NCBI GenBank assembly: GCA_030386875.1
Contig: CM059570.1
Span: 33,843,422 to 33,907,421 of the forward strand
Reading direction: 5' to 3'
DNA: 64,000 bases
Source of the DNA: Morinoia aosen
Taxonomy: Eukaryota > Arthropoda > Malacostraca > Amphipoda > Talitridae
Below, in pieces: positions 26,501 to 35,960 of the stretch (its first letter is position 1; every line of letters starts with the position of its first letter). Under the pieces are notes generated by a model. It was not told the origin of the DNA. It was given only the letters and a program-made list of their open reading frames with translations, and searched no databases. Both the position numbers and the translations under genes were made by a program.

Positions 26501-27674
26501 AGAGTACACCGTCTCCGCTCGCGGGACTCTCGCTTATTACATTCAGCTTTTGCTTCACACGACCAACGAAGCGCTGTCACCACAGTATCATCTGTTTCGA
26601 TGAACTTATTAACTTACCGGCTCGTGATCATAAAGTAGTTTCAGTTGTTTTGCTTTAGGCCGTCTAGATTTCGGGGAATAACATGAGAGAAAATCCCAAT
26701 AATATTGTTAAAAAGCTGTAAGCTCGTAAAGGAAATTGCGAGGATCAGATTTTCTTGATTTGAATTAAATTACACATTATCTTGCATCCTAATCATACAT
26801 AAAACGAAAAATTTTACACTGCGTAAAAATATACAATGCGACAAAGATGTGGTCGAAACAAATCGGTCTCTCAACATGCAGACTTCGTTAGTTGTGATAG
26901 CTGTCAATGACACGAAGTATTTGAGTGCATTTCTATCGCAAGTCATTTGGCTGGGAAATGTCTCAGACACCGCAATGTAAATGCGAAGTATTTTGAAGTC
27001 CGAAATCCGCATTTTCGCGCTGCGAGCTCTCCGAACCTAGGCTTTTAAGCCCAATCATCACTAAGTCATGAACATTCATGCAATATGCTTTACTGGCTCT
27101 ACGCCAATTAACTTAAGGATGAAGTATTCAAAAGGAACCTATTTTGGATCAAAATTATATAAGCTTTGTTCTTGTCAATAACCGTTAATGAAACTGTGAC
27201 ATTATTGTTGTGTTCTTGTTCTTCCCTTCGGCTGCTGGTATTAATGATAGCTCTGGAATTAATGAAATCTCTGGTCACATCTCCATCAACGAGGATGTTA
27301 GGAATCTGGTTTCGGAGATGTTTTCGGTTAGAATTTTCGAATTAGAAGTTAGAGTATTTGAAAGGCATTTCCGGTGAGCAGCCGAATTAAAGATGCACGA
27401 AATTTGTTATCAGAGGTAGCAAATTATCTCTTAATTTGTTGGCTGTGTGAATATGAACAAAATTTTGTGAGAAGGCAGAGCATATATGATAATTCTAGAA
27501 CACCTCTGCGAAATATATACACCTTTTCGTCTGTTACAGACGAAGTGAAATGACAGACGAAATAATAGACGTCTGTTTATTATTAATGCCATTTCGCCCA
27601 TCATTTATGCCATTTCGCCTGTTTGCACCTTTGATACCACTTTTTCTTGGAGTCCTCTTCCTTACTACGCTGAT
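23556..27674. other. No supported gene
   Basis: About 4.1 kb, mostly AT-rich. A GC-richer patch at 24890-25200 yields overlapping frames of 84-94 residues on both strands without recognisable motifs. Near 27527-27543 there is a small palindrome (CGTCTGTTACAGACG). Confidence 0.5.
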
Positions 27675-27935
27675 CTCACGAAGTCCGCCTCCAGACTCTA
27701 CTGACGCCTCCAATTGCCCCTGCTCTGCATTTTCTGGAGTCCGCCTGCAGACTCCGCTGGCGCCTCCAATGCGCCTCGGTTTTGCATTTCCTGGAGCCCG
27801 CCTCCAGACTCTGCTGACGCCTCTAACTGCCCCTGCTCTGCATTTCCGCCTCCGCCGCAGAGCGACTCTACTGTCGCCTCCAATTGCCTCTGCTCTGCAT
27901 TTCCGCCTCCGCCACAGAGCGACTCTGCAACTATT
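27675..27935. repeat. 57-bp GC-rich minisatellite, about 4.5 copies
   Basis: GCCTCCAATTGCCCCTGCTC-type words occur at 27706, 27762, 27819 and 27876 (periods 56, 57, 57). The first units contain CTGGAGTCCGCCTGCAGACT, and the later ones contain CCGCCTCCGCCGCAGAGCGA instead. A near-triplet period keeps frames open on both strands. The 184-residue plus frame (27550-28104) and 142-residue minus frame are read as repeat artefacts. Confidence 0.88.
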
Positions 27936-28248
27936 GGGTGCCGAGCAAACTCGCTCGCTCATTCGATTGAACTTTCTCGATCAAACTAAAAGTTTGTGCC
28001 TTTTCCGTCGCTTCGAGTCGCGTCCAATCTGCCGGGCATCAACCAAAGTTAACTCGGAATCTCGCTTGTCGAATTTGAAGCGCTGCATACGAGCCTTGAT
28101 CTAAGTTCCTTTTGCTGAACATTCAAGAGCAGGGGAATGTATTTCCTCAACTGCCACAATTCAAGATCCGGCGACGGTATTTCCATTTCGAAAGCGAATT
28201 TTGTCGCATCATTCATTGAGTTTGCTTACGCTTTTGAATTACGGCGTT

Positions 28249-28300
28249 AATATTCGGAGTAGTGATGATATATTAAATATCATCGCTACTCCGAAATATT
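28249..28300. repeat. Short hairpin, about 22-bp arms
   Basis: The left arm ATTCGGAGTAGTGATGATAT and the right arm ATATCATCGCTACTCCGAAAT are complementary with one G-T type difference, around an ATTA-containing loop. The total of about 50 bp is shorter than a usual insect pre-miRNA. Flanks are AT-rich and no element boundary is visible. Confidence 0.8.
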
Positions 28301-28930
28301 ATCTGTAGTGATGTAGAGTTTGTGTGCGATGTTACGTATTACGGTGAGTGTCTTCCCAGTTAGTAAATTTAATGCGAGCATCTTTGAATGAACGCATTCG
28401 ACGGTTGAGCAAGCTAAAACATGATGAGAAAGATATATTAGCGTTTAAAGTCGTCGGAACGAGTACAAATAAGAAAAAATATCAGGAAATGGAAAACAAA
28501 CTTCTAAGCAGGTACCAAACAGAGGGTAAATTCTTATGGTCTCATAAACGCAAGTGCCCTCATCATTGTGAACGCGTGAATTTAAGTGCTTTTAACGGAC
28601 CTCGACCCATATTTCCAACGAATTCAGTGGGCGAAAAATGCGACTTTCCCTCGAATAATAAATCAAAGAGGACACCAGACCGCACCGCCGGCGGCCGCAA
28701 GATGGCAGCACGCGTCGAGGGTATTTTTAAGTGATAATGGATGCAAAGGCTGTCAAGGGAGAATCTATTACGCTCTTGATGGTCTGGCAGGCCCTTATCA
28801 CCCGCCTGGATCGGAGCCACTATCACCCTCGCCAGCGCCAGTCGCTGACCCTCGTCATCCCCGTCGGGGCGGCGCAGGCACGTCTCGTCGCCGGCCTAAT
28901 TTTAAGACCCGGATCATTTCGGCTAATTTG

Positions 28931-29290
28931 CTGCACTGCGCTCAGCCGAACGGGGTCTATTTCACGTGTAGTTTTAGACTCGTTTGCTGCACTGCGCTCA
29001 GTCGAACGGGGTCTATTTCACGGGTAGTTTTAGACTCGTTTGCTGCACTGCGCTCAGTCGAACGGGGTCTATTTCACGGGTAGTTTTTGACTTGTTTGCT
29101 GCACTGCGCTCGGCCTATTTCACGGATGATTCTATACTCGTTTGCTGCACTGCGCTCAGTCAAACGTGGTCTATTGCACTGATGATTCTAGACTCGTTTC
29201 CTGCACTACGCTCAGCCAAATGAGGTCTATTTCACGGGTGATTCTAGACTCTTTACATGCTGTGCTTTTGGCGAAACAAGGTCTGTTTCC
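28931..29290. repeat. 56-bp minisatellite, about six to seven copies
   Basis: CTGCACTGCGCTCAGTCGAA-type words start at 28931, 28987, 29043, 29099, 29145 and 29201. Periods are 56 bp, with one 46-bp unit carrying a deletion. The unit also holds GGGGTCTATTTCACGGGTAG and TTTTAGACTCGTTTG. Degenerate relatives continue to about 29450. The plus-strand frames through it repeat a peptide of the form CCTALSRTGSISRVV and are not taken as genes. Confidence 0.92.
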
Positions 29291-29566
29291 GTATGATTTT
29301 AGACTGCCTGACAGTAAGAAAATCAGAACCTGTTTCATGGCTAATTTTCAACTGATTTTGTGCTTTAAGTTTAGTTAAATAGGTTTTGTCTTATGGCGAA
29401 ATCAAGACTCACTTGTTGCATCAGACTCAATAAAACCTCGGCGTTTACGCTCGTAAAACCTCGCGCCGAGCACACACTGCACCGGCGACATAAGGTTTGT
29501 TTCCAGCATTGCAGGCCACGCACGAAATGCTCAATGAAGCTCTCGCCCATTGGTTACATGCTGCTG

Positions 29567-29674
29567 CCCAGTCTAACTTTTTCGCTGGAGCATGCATGTT
29601 TTTCGCTGCCCAAGCGATTTAATTACTTGGGCGGCAAAAAACATGCATGGAGGCGGCGAGAAAGTTAGACTGGG
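29567..29674. mobile_element. 108-bp palindromic element (MITE or foldback-like)
   Basis: Two arms of about 50 bp face each other. The left starts CCCAGTCTAACTTTTTCGCT and the right ends AGAAAGTTAGACTGGG. The terminal CCCAGTCTAACTTT is perfectly mirrored, and GCATGCATGTTTTT and CGCTGCCCAAG match inside. The loop is only a few bases (near 29617-29622). No clear target duplication is visible. It could be a tiny MITE, or a hairpin made by local inversion. Confidence 0.7.
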
Positions 29675-29916
29675 TGGTCGACTCAAGAGTGCCAAACATC
29701 GGCTGCTTCTACGGTATTTACATCAACACGTGGGCAGCTGGTCAAAAATTTGGTTTGCTCATAAAATCGAGTCCATGAGGTCATAAATGCGAATGGCTTA
29801 TTGAATAATAATATAAGTTAAACTAAGTTTGGCCAAGACATGTTTCTCTGAGGATTTCGATTGCATTGACTAAAATGGATTGCAGGACAGAAGTTGTATT
29901 CGTTTAGAGCTGAAGC

Positions 29917-30446
29917 GATCGTGTCCACCAATACACACCATAACACCAGCTGCAGCGGTCGTGTCCACCAATACACACCATAACACCAGCTGCAGCGTTC
30001 GTGTCCACCAATACACACCATAACACCAGCTGCAGCGGTCGTGTCCACCAACACACACCATAACACCAGCTGCAGCAGTCGTGTCCACCAATACACACCA
30101 TAACACCAGCTGCAGCGGTCGTGTCCACCAATACACACCATAACACCAGCTGCAGCGGTCGTGTCCACCAACACACACCATAACACCAGAGGTCGTGTCC
30201 ACCAATACACACCATAACGCCAGCTGCAGCGGTCGTGTCCACCAACACACACCATACCACCAGTGGTCGTGCCCACCAACACACACCGTAACACCAGCTG
30301 CAGCTGTCGTGTCCACCAACACACACCATAACACCAGAGGTCGTGCCCACCAACACACACCATAACACCAGCTGCAGCTGTCGTGTCCACCAACACACAC
30401 CATAACACCAGAGGTCGTGTCCACCAACACACCATACCGCCCGTTA
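29917..30446. repeat. 40-bp minisatellite turning into a 40+34 dimer
   Basis: GGTCGTGTCCACCAATACAC-type units start at 29917, 29957, 29997, 30037, 30077, 30117 and 30157 (period 40). They then fall at 30191, 30231, 30265, 30305, 30339, 30379 and 30413, alternating 34 and 40. Short units replace the GCTGCAGC block by GA. No stop codon exists in any minus-strand frame of the unit, so three long overlapping minus frames (up to 274 residues, rich in CWWTR and VMVC) appear. They are not credible proteins. Confidence 0.95.
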
Positions 30447-31117
30447 CGGCCCCGAGCTCTCGAGTCCTCCGACATTTTGATCCGAGCTGTATCTGCGTGC
30501 GGAGCTGGTGTCCGTAACCTTGTTTGTATCGGCTTGAGGCGAAGGCACTCGACATAATGCAGCTAATGGGCTTACTGTCGCATAACTGTGGCCCGCGCAG
30601 CACGAGGGCTCTTTCCCAACCCGCGGGAACGAAAGAAAACACGGGGTCTCGTCTTACTCGTACGCTTGTCGAGTAACGAAGCTTTCAATGCGAGAATTAA
30701 TTTTGTCTCTCAGCCGACGGGCGTGCAGTGATGTAGGGTGGATGTGGTAACTAACTAACTAGCTTACGTGTGGTTGCAAAAACGAAGCTGTGCTTGAGTA
30801 TAGAGTTGTAATTCGTTCGTGAAAACCGGGCTAAACAAATTGATTGAATGCATGTTCTTTCTGTTTTGAATTTTTCATTTTGTATTATGATATATTTTGG
30901 ATGAATTTTTCGATTTTTGTGGATAAATGTGAATCAAAAAGAATAAATTTGAAGTTATGATTAAGTGTTGAGGTATCCAATTTACGCGTTGCCAGTAGGA
31001 ATGAGCGGACCCCGTTAGGAAGCAAACAAGCAATCGAGCAGGTGACACTGCATTAAACACAAGGATTACGTATCTTATGAACTGTAGAACTTTTCCGGCT
31101 ACTTCAAATCACTATTA
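30447..31117. other. No supported gene
   Basis: GC-richer for the first 200 bp and AT-rich after. The minus frame that enters from the minisatellite runs to 30642 but shows no domain in its unique part. Confidence 0.5.
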
Positions 31118-31411
31118 TGAAAGGAGCCGCGTCCGCGTCCACCCACCAGCCTGTAGTGTGAGATGAGCGTATCTGTGATACAAGCTTCATCAACTCCACA
31201 ATTTTCGGTGCCTTAACCCAGCAGATAGGGAGTCGGAATGAATATCACGTGTACTGGTGGGTTAGATTAGGTTGAATAGAATATCAGCGGTTGAGACTTG
31301 GGAAAGCACTGGAAAGCCAAAGAATAGCATGGGAAATCATGGGAAAGCCATGGTGAAGCTCAGCTGGTCCTATATCTAATCCTGTCATTTTTTTGACGGG
31401 CCGTGTGCACT
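31118..31411 (-). repeat. Degenerate reverse copy of dispersed family
   Basis: Read on the minus strand, 31118-31195 gives TTGTATCACAGATACGCTCA, then TCACACTACAGGCTGG and GACGCGGCTCC, matching the 3' half of the copies at 2.1 and 34-36 kb. At 31373-31411 the minus strand gives GTGCACACGGCCCGTC and AAAAAAATGACAGGATTAG, the CCCGTC module. About 175 bp of unrelated sequence separates the two, so this is either one old disrupted copy or two neighbouring fragments. Confidence 0.65.
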
Positions 31412-32694
31412 CGTCATCATAAAAAATAAGCGAGACATTTTAAAGTGAAAATGCCAGACGTTCAGTAAGCGGGGAAGCCTTCATTTCAGTCGGTAGAATG
31501 TGGTCACCTTCTCAGAATGAGCTCGCGATTCATAAATTCACACCCAATTTTTGTTGAGCCATGCGTGCATAAAGTGACATGGTGGCTGAACTAAAATATT
31601 CACTTAGGGAACTCTCGAGATTTTGATTTTTTCGTCATCTTCTTTCTCTACTACACAGTAATAACTTCTGAGAATACTAATTTCATCTATCATTTTATCG
31701 ACCATGAGGAAAAATGATGAGAAATTTGCTGATATCGGTACAATGTAAAATTGTTAATACATGTATAAGCCGTGAATGAAAACTGATACGAAATGTTTAA
31801 ATACAATGCAGCAACACGTCTTTACTGGGACGGTACTTTGGAAATATTCACGGCCTATAGTAACTCTGAGTTCCATACTTCTTCCCAAATTTAAGATAAC
31901 TTTTGAAGTAGTTCTCAATCAAAATACCGGGTGGCCTGAAGCTAAATTTTTTTTAATTTTCAGAGCTCAGTAATGAATGCACTGCTCCCGTCAGAAAAAT
32001 TACTTTACGCGATTGATCGAGAAGTGAAGGTGAAAGAAGCAGAGTTCAGCTTATGTGTACATCATCTTCAAGCTCGGGTGAACAAATTCTGTTATATATA
32101 GTACATATGCTACCTTCATGTGTTGGTTCATTTTACGCAACTCTTCCAATGTATTAATGATATACCATAATGATATGAAACTGTAAAAATAATTAGAATG
32201 TAGCAATAATGAACAATGAAAATAAATCTCATACAAGTCTTCCACTATATCAATTTACAAATATTATTGTATATTAATCTAAAATGATGTATACAAAATA
32301 CTGATGTAGTATTGATGCACAATAATGATAACAGTGAAATAGAAGTAGTGTAATACATAGCTACTGAATCAGCATTTGGCAACATTTGATGCGGGCTATT
32401 TATTTCGGTCGAGTGCACCAAGCCAGCCAGCTCACTCGGTCCTAGCGTGTCATCTACGCCTGTTGAGGATGACTTGAGGCTATTCCCCACAGCAGCGCCA
32501 CGCCTCCAAACATAACCTCTTTAGATTTCGTCGCTGATATGACATTGTTTCCCAATTTTGCATCATGACTTACGAATCAAGTTTCTACAAACAGAGTTGA
32601 CCGGTATGAATTTTGGGTGAAATAATTAACGACTCAATTTTAAATTCTTCTCATTTTTAGCCACCCGGGCCAAGTTTTTGTGGTTTTGCCGGAC
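31412..32694. other. No supported gene
   Basis: AT-rich with short frames only. No repeat array or inverted repeat was recognised. Confidence 0.55.
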
Positions 32695-33003
32695 ACGTTA
32701 ACTGCTGGCAGGGCTGCCAGCAGCTGGCAGGGCTGCCAACTGCTGGCAGGGCAGTCAACTACTAACAGGGCTACCAACTGCTGGCAGGGCAGTCAACTGC
32801 TGGCAGGGCAGTCAACTGCTGGCAGGGTAGTTAACTGCTGGCAGAGCTGCTAGTAGGACTGCCAACTGCTGGCAGGGCAGCCAACTGCTGGCAGGGCTGC
32901 CAACTACCGGCAGGGCTGCCAACTGCCGGCAGGGCTGCCAACTGCCGGCAGGGCTGCCAACTGCTGGCAGAGCTACCAGCTGCTGGCAGGGCTGCCAGAG
33001 CTC
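32695..33003. repeat. 19-bp GC-rich minisatellite
   Basis: About fifteen units of the form AACTGCTGGCAGGGCTGCC or AACTGCTGGCAGGGCAGTC run from about 32698 to 33000, with minor variants (CTACCGGC, CTGCCGGC) and one irregular stretch near 32840-32860. The CTGGCAG/CTGCCAG words within the unit are mutually complementary, so transcripts could fold into many small stems. Confidence 0.93.
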
Positions 33004-34059
33004 GGGAGTGCCACGGCCCGATAAGCCCCTATGTCAACAGTCACCTCAGCGCTCACAACAGCTCTGCTCTCGCTGCCTCCTCTCTTTTCTCTTCCCTCTT
33101 TTCATTTGTTTATTGGAAAAACAATCCTGAAACTACACTAATGTCCGAGGCAATGATATTAGAACACTGAATGCGGGAAAGATTGCAATTCTCGCGAAAT
33201 TCGCTGCAGACGATCTAAGTGTCATGCGGTAGATGAATTAGTTGCTTTCTAAAAAACCTCACTTTTTAAATAGAAAACAAAACCACCGTAGCTAAGAATA
33301 TCATGCTTGTTTTTATCATGATGTTCTTAGTTACGTTGGTTTTCTTTTTTATCGTACGAGTCGTACGATATCGTCTGGTGCGAACCTCAACCCACGAGTG
33401 CGAGTGTGGAAATGAGCACAAGTGGTCCACTAGTTAGATTCATGGGTCACGTTTTGATTGTGAGGTATGACTCTGGACTTATTTTTGTCAGTTTGAGGTT
33501 TGCGATAGATAAATCTCGGTTGTTTGTGACGATTATTTGGTGACGTGAATTCTCAACCTGAAAATTTCCTGATTTGACTTTATTTTATTTGATCTTTTTT
33601 CATTTGATATAACGCGATTATTTCAGATCAGTTACGCGTCTTCTTATGCCGTTGGGATGTGGGATAAAATTTCCCCAAAAATGGGAGTACGAATTTAATT
33701 GAGGTTTTATAATCATGGAAAATTGTTGCACCCGAACTTTCAAATTTTCTTAATTTTAGTTTCAAGTTACCAATTTGAGAGAATTCAATTATCAAAATGA
33801 GACATCCTAAGTTGGCAATTAAGAAGTAATGATCGTCATATTTAGATTTTAAAATCATAGAATTGAGAGAGAAAAGTTGTCCAAATTAGATGGCTAATAT
33901 CCCAGAGAAATGTTTTATATATCGAACTGAGTTATTTCTATTGTCAATTAAATGTAAAGACCCTAATTATCGACTTCAGTTTATCTGGCTTTCAAATTAA
34001 TGGGTCGAAATTATCAAATGCAAATAGACAAATTATCGCAATGTGATATCCTACTTATG
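33004..34059. other. No supported gene; one inverted repeat
   Basis: AT-rich. Its only structure is the inverted repeat at 33273-33344, listed separately. Open frames are short (up to 76 residues, minus) and unremarkable. Confidence 0.55.
33273..33344. repeat. Imperfect inverted repeat, about 28-bp arms
   Basis: The left arm contains AAAACCACCGTAGCTAAGAA then TATCATG. The right arm contains CATGATGTTCTTAGTTACGT then TGGTTTTC. They pair with about four differences around a CTTGTTTTTAT loop. This may be a solo hairpin or a tiny palindromic element. No target duplication was identified. Confidence 0.7.
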
Positions 34060-34186
34060 AAAATTAGCCCACCCTCTTTATTTGAAATCAAAAAGAGGGC
34101 GAAATGAGGGAAAGGCCGTAAGAAATAAAAAAATACCATCTCTCGAGAGTTGATGAGGCCGCGTGAACACGGCCCGTCAAAATATA
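34060..34186 (+). repeat. Dispersed family copy, 5' part (interrupted by mariner)
   Basis: Begins near TTAGCCCACCCTCTTTATTT and continues through GAGGGAAAGGCCGTAAGAAA and GTTGATGAGGCCGCGTGAAC to CCCGTCAAAATATA, where the mariner is inserted. It resumes at 35677. Compared with the uninterrupted copies at 2.1-2.4 kb, nothing is missing at the junction except the duplicated TA. Confidence 0.88.
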
Positions 34187-34348
34187 CAGGGTGTTTCAAA
34201 AATACACGGCATAATTTCAGGTATGTATTTCCCACATGTAGACAATCAAAATAGTTCATTACAACATATGTCCGGAAATGCTTCATTTCCGAGTTATGGC
34301 CTTCACAACATTGAAATTCACCGGAACGTTTTTCTTTCCGCAGGTCGT
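34187..34348 (+). repeat. Left terminal inverted repeat, 162 bp
   Basis: Identical by eye to the reverse complement of 35515-35676. The first difference inward is T at 34349 against A. Inside it, CGGAAATG CTT CATTTCCG (34273-34291) is a perfect 8-bp palindrome that could be a transposase-binding or hairpin site. Such long repeats differ from the roughly 30-bp ends of classical mariners. Confidence 0.96.
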
Positions 34349-34353
34349 TGCCA

Positions 34354-35421
34354 TTACAGAAGATGTTCAAAATGACCACCTCCTGCTTGAATACAGACCT
34401 CACATCGATGTCTCATTGACCTGCGAACACGATCCCACACTCCAGGAATGTTGCGTATGTCCTCAGAGCGTGCCACAATTCGATTCCGAAGGGATTCCAA
34501 ATCAGGCACCGGAGACGAATAAACCAATGATTTTAAATGGCCCCACAAGTAGAAATCGAGAGGGTTCAGATCAGGTGAGCGTGGAGGCCAAGCAATTGGG
34601 CCACCTCTACCTATCCATCGATCAGGAAATCTTCGATCCAAGTACCGGCGAGCCGTACGACTGAAGTGTGCAGGAGCGCCGTCATGCAAGAAGTGAGCGT
34701 GCTGACGATCGATCAGTGGAGTGTCGTCATAAACATCAGGTATGATGTTTTCCAGGAAGTTTGTGTACGCCTGCCCCGTAAGTCTGTTTACAAGTACATG
34801 GGGTCCAACTAACCGATCACCAATGATACCGGCCCACATGTTGAGGGAGAACCGCACCTGGTGATGAGATACAACAGTTGCATTTGGGTTTTCATACGCC
34901 CATACATGCTGATTGTGGAGATTTGTTATGCCATCTCGTGTGAACTGTGCTTCATCTGTAAATAATACTAAGGCAGGAAAGTTCGGATTTGCAGCACATT
35001 GCTGCAAGAACCACTGACAGTACCTAACTCGTGCAGGGTAATCTGCTGGTGACAGCGCCTGTACACGTTGCAAATGGTAAGGATACAATTGATACTCTTT
35101 CAGCAGTCTCCAGACAGTCGTATGGGGAACATTCACTTGCAACGCTAACCTTCGTGTGCTGATAGAAGGAGTTCTGTTCACAATCTCCAGAATCTCCTCC
35201 TGTTCTTCTGGAGTTGTAGATCTTGGTCGTCCCCTTCCCAATCCAGGAGAGTCAAATTTTCCATACTCGCACAGACGCTGATGGAGACTTACAAATGTCT
35301 TCCGATCTGGACATTGTCGCTGTGGGTACCTCTCCTGGTACAAACGACGAGCCAGCGCAGCATTGCCGTCTGCCTTACCGTAGATCAAGTGCATCTCTGC
35401 CAGCTCCTGATTTGTGTACAT
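34354..35421 (-). CDS. Mariner-family DDE transposase (DD41D spacing), intact
   Basis: Cut-and-paste transposase of 355 residues acting on the 162-bp TIRs that flank it. Residues 1-55 (YTNQELAEMHLIYG onward) look like the DUF4817-type helix-turn-helix common in insect transposases. GRGRPR at 62-67 is the AT-hook-like linker motif, followed by a second helix-turn-helix (STRRLALQVNVPHTTVWRLL). The DDE_3-type catalytic core shows D156 (FTDEAQF), D247 (FLHDGAPAHF) and D289 (SPDLNPLDFYLWG). Forty-one residues separate the last two, so DD41D, unlike the DD34D of classical mariner. The frame opens further upstream, but only through a GTG. The first ATG is at 35421 and gives MYTNQELAEMH, so I chose it. 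No stop or frameshift was seen. Family membership is secure; subgroup (rosa- or Visitor-like DD41D groups) is inference. Confidence 0.95.
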   Translation of the reverse strand: MYTNQELAEMHLIYGKADGNAALARRLYQERYPQRQCPDRKTFVSLHQRLCEYGKFDSPGLGRGRPRSTTPEEQEEILEIVNRTPSISTRRLALQVNVPHTTVWRLLKEYQLYPYHLQRVQALSPADYPARVRYCQWFLQQCAANPNFPALVLFTDEAQFTRDGITNLHNQHVWAYENPNATVVSHHQVRFSLNMWAGIIGDRLVGPHVLVNRLTGQAYTNFLENIIPDVYDDTPLIDRQHAHFLHDGAPAHFSRTARRYLDRRFPDRWIGRGGPIAWPPRSPDLNPLDFYLWGHLKSLVYSSPVPDLESLRNRIVARSEDIRNIPGVWDRVRRSMRHRCEVCIQAGGGHFEHLL

Positions 35422-35514
35422 GACACACAGTCGAACGCCAAACACAACACTGAATTTAACCTTCGCCTAGGAATGATCTGTCAGAGTGCCCTCTTAATGT
35501 GTCCTTTGACGGCT

Positions 35515-35676
35515 ACGACCTGCGGAAAGAAAAACGTTCCGGTGAATTTCAATGTTGTGAAGGCCATAACTCGGAAATGAAGCATTTCCGGACATATGTT
35601 GTAATGAACTATTTTGATTGTCTACATGTGGGAAATACATACCTGAAATTATGCCGTGTATTTTTGAAACACCCTG
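35515..35676 (-). repeat. Right terminal inverted repeat, 162 bp
   Basis: Exact reverse complement of the left repeat. It carries the same internal palindrome. It lies upstream of the transposase ATG, so the promoter is likely in it or in the 93 bp between it and the ATG. No clear TATA box was identified. Confidence 0.96.
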
Positions 35677-35775
35677 TATAGGACTGGAGCTTGTATCACA
35701 GATACGCTCATCACACACTGCAGGCTGGCTTCGGACGGACCGACCGACGGACGGACGCGGCTCTTATTATAGTTA
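35677..35775 (+). repeat. Dispersed family copy, 3' part (after mariner)
   Basis: Resumes with TATAGGACTGGAGCTTGTAT, then CACAGATACGCTCATCACAC and the GGAC-rich tract, ending in GCGGCTCTTATTATAG. Together with 34060-34186 it reconstitutes one family member. The ending is truncated relative to the GTATAGATT of other copies and runs straight into the next copy. Confidence 0.88.
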
Positions 35776-35960
35776 ACTAGTCCACCCCCCTTTATTTAAA
35801 ATGAGAAAGAAGGCGATATGAAAGAAAGGCCGTAAGAAATAAAAAATTAAATCTCTTGAGAGTTGATGAGGCCGAGCCCGTATCACAGATACGCTCATCA
35901 CACTCTTCTGGCTGGCTTCGGACGGACGGACGGACGCGGCTCTTATTATAGTATAGATTG
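35776..35960 (+). repeat. Dispersed family copy, tandem neighbour
   Basis: Starts CTAGTCCACCCCCCTTTATT, continues through AAGAAAGGCCGTAAGAAATA and GTTGATGAGGCCGAGCCCGT and ends GGCTCTTATTATAGTATAGA. Compared with the 2.1-kb copy it lacks the segment between GAGGCCG and GTATCACAGATACGC. It directly abuts the preceding copy in the same orientation. Confidence 0.9.

Larger units (their letters stand above)
34187..35676 (-). mobile_element. Intact mariner-family transposon, 1,490 bp
   Basis: The element is bounded by CAGGGTGTTTCAAAAATACA at the left and its exact complement at the right, with TA on both sides (34185-34186 and 35677-35678), the classic target of Tc1/mariner elements. The two terminal inverted repeats are 162 bp and identical by direct reading. 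Between them lies one uninterrupted transposase frame on the minus strand. Its stop codon is five bases from the left repeat, and its ATG is 93 bases from the right repeat. An intact frame, identical ends and a clean target duplication together imply a young and possibly still mobile copy. Confidence 0.95.

Noticed and set aside
27550-28104. 184-residue plus frame and 142-residue minus frame
   Set aside because: They overlap on opposite strands through a 57-bp minisatellite, a period divisible by three. No domain is recognisable.
28348-28734. 128-residue hydrophilic plus frame (first ATG at 28372), starting after a GTGAGT donor-like word
   Set aside because: It is the most gene-like of the non-repeat frames, but no domain is recognisable, the length is within chance expectation for 64 kb, and no partner exon or clear acceptor was found.
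29818-30642. Three long overlapping minus-strand frames (274, 201 and 164 residues)
   Set aside because: All lie in the 40/34-bp minisatellite, whose unit has no stop in any minus frame. The peptide is the repeat translated.
34422-35445. Extending the transposase to the GTG eight codons upstream
   Set aside because: GTG is not a normal eukaryotic start. The ATG at 35421 begins directly at the conserved YTNQELAEMH region.
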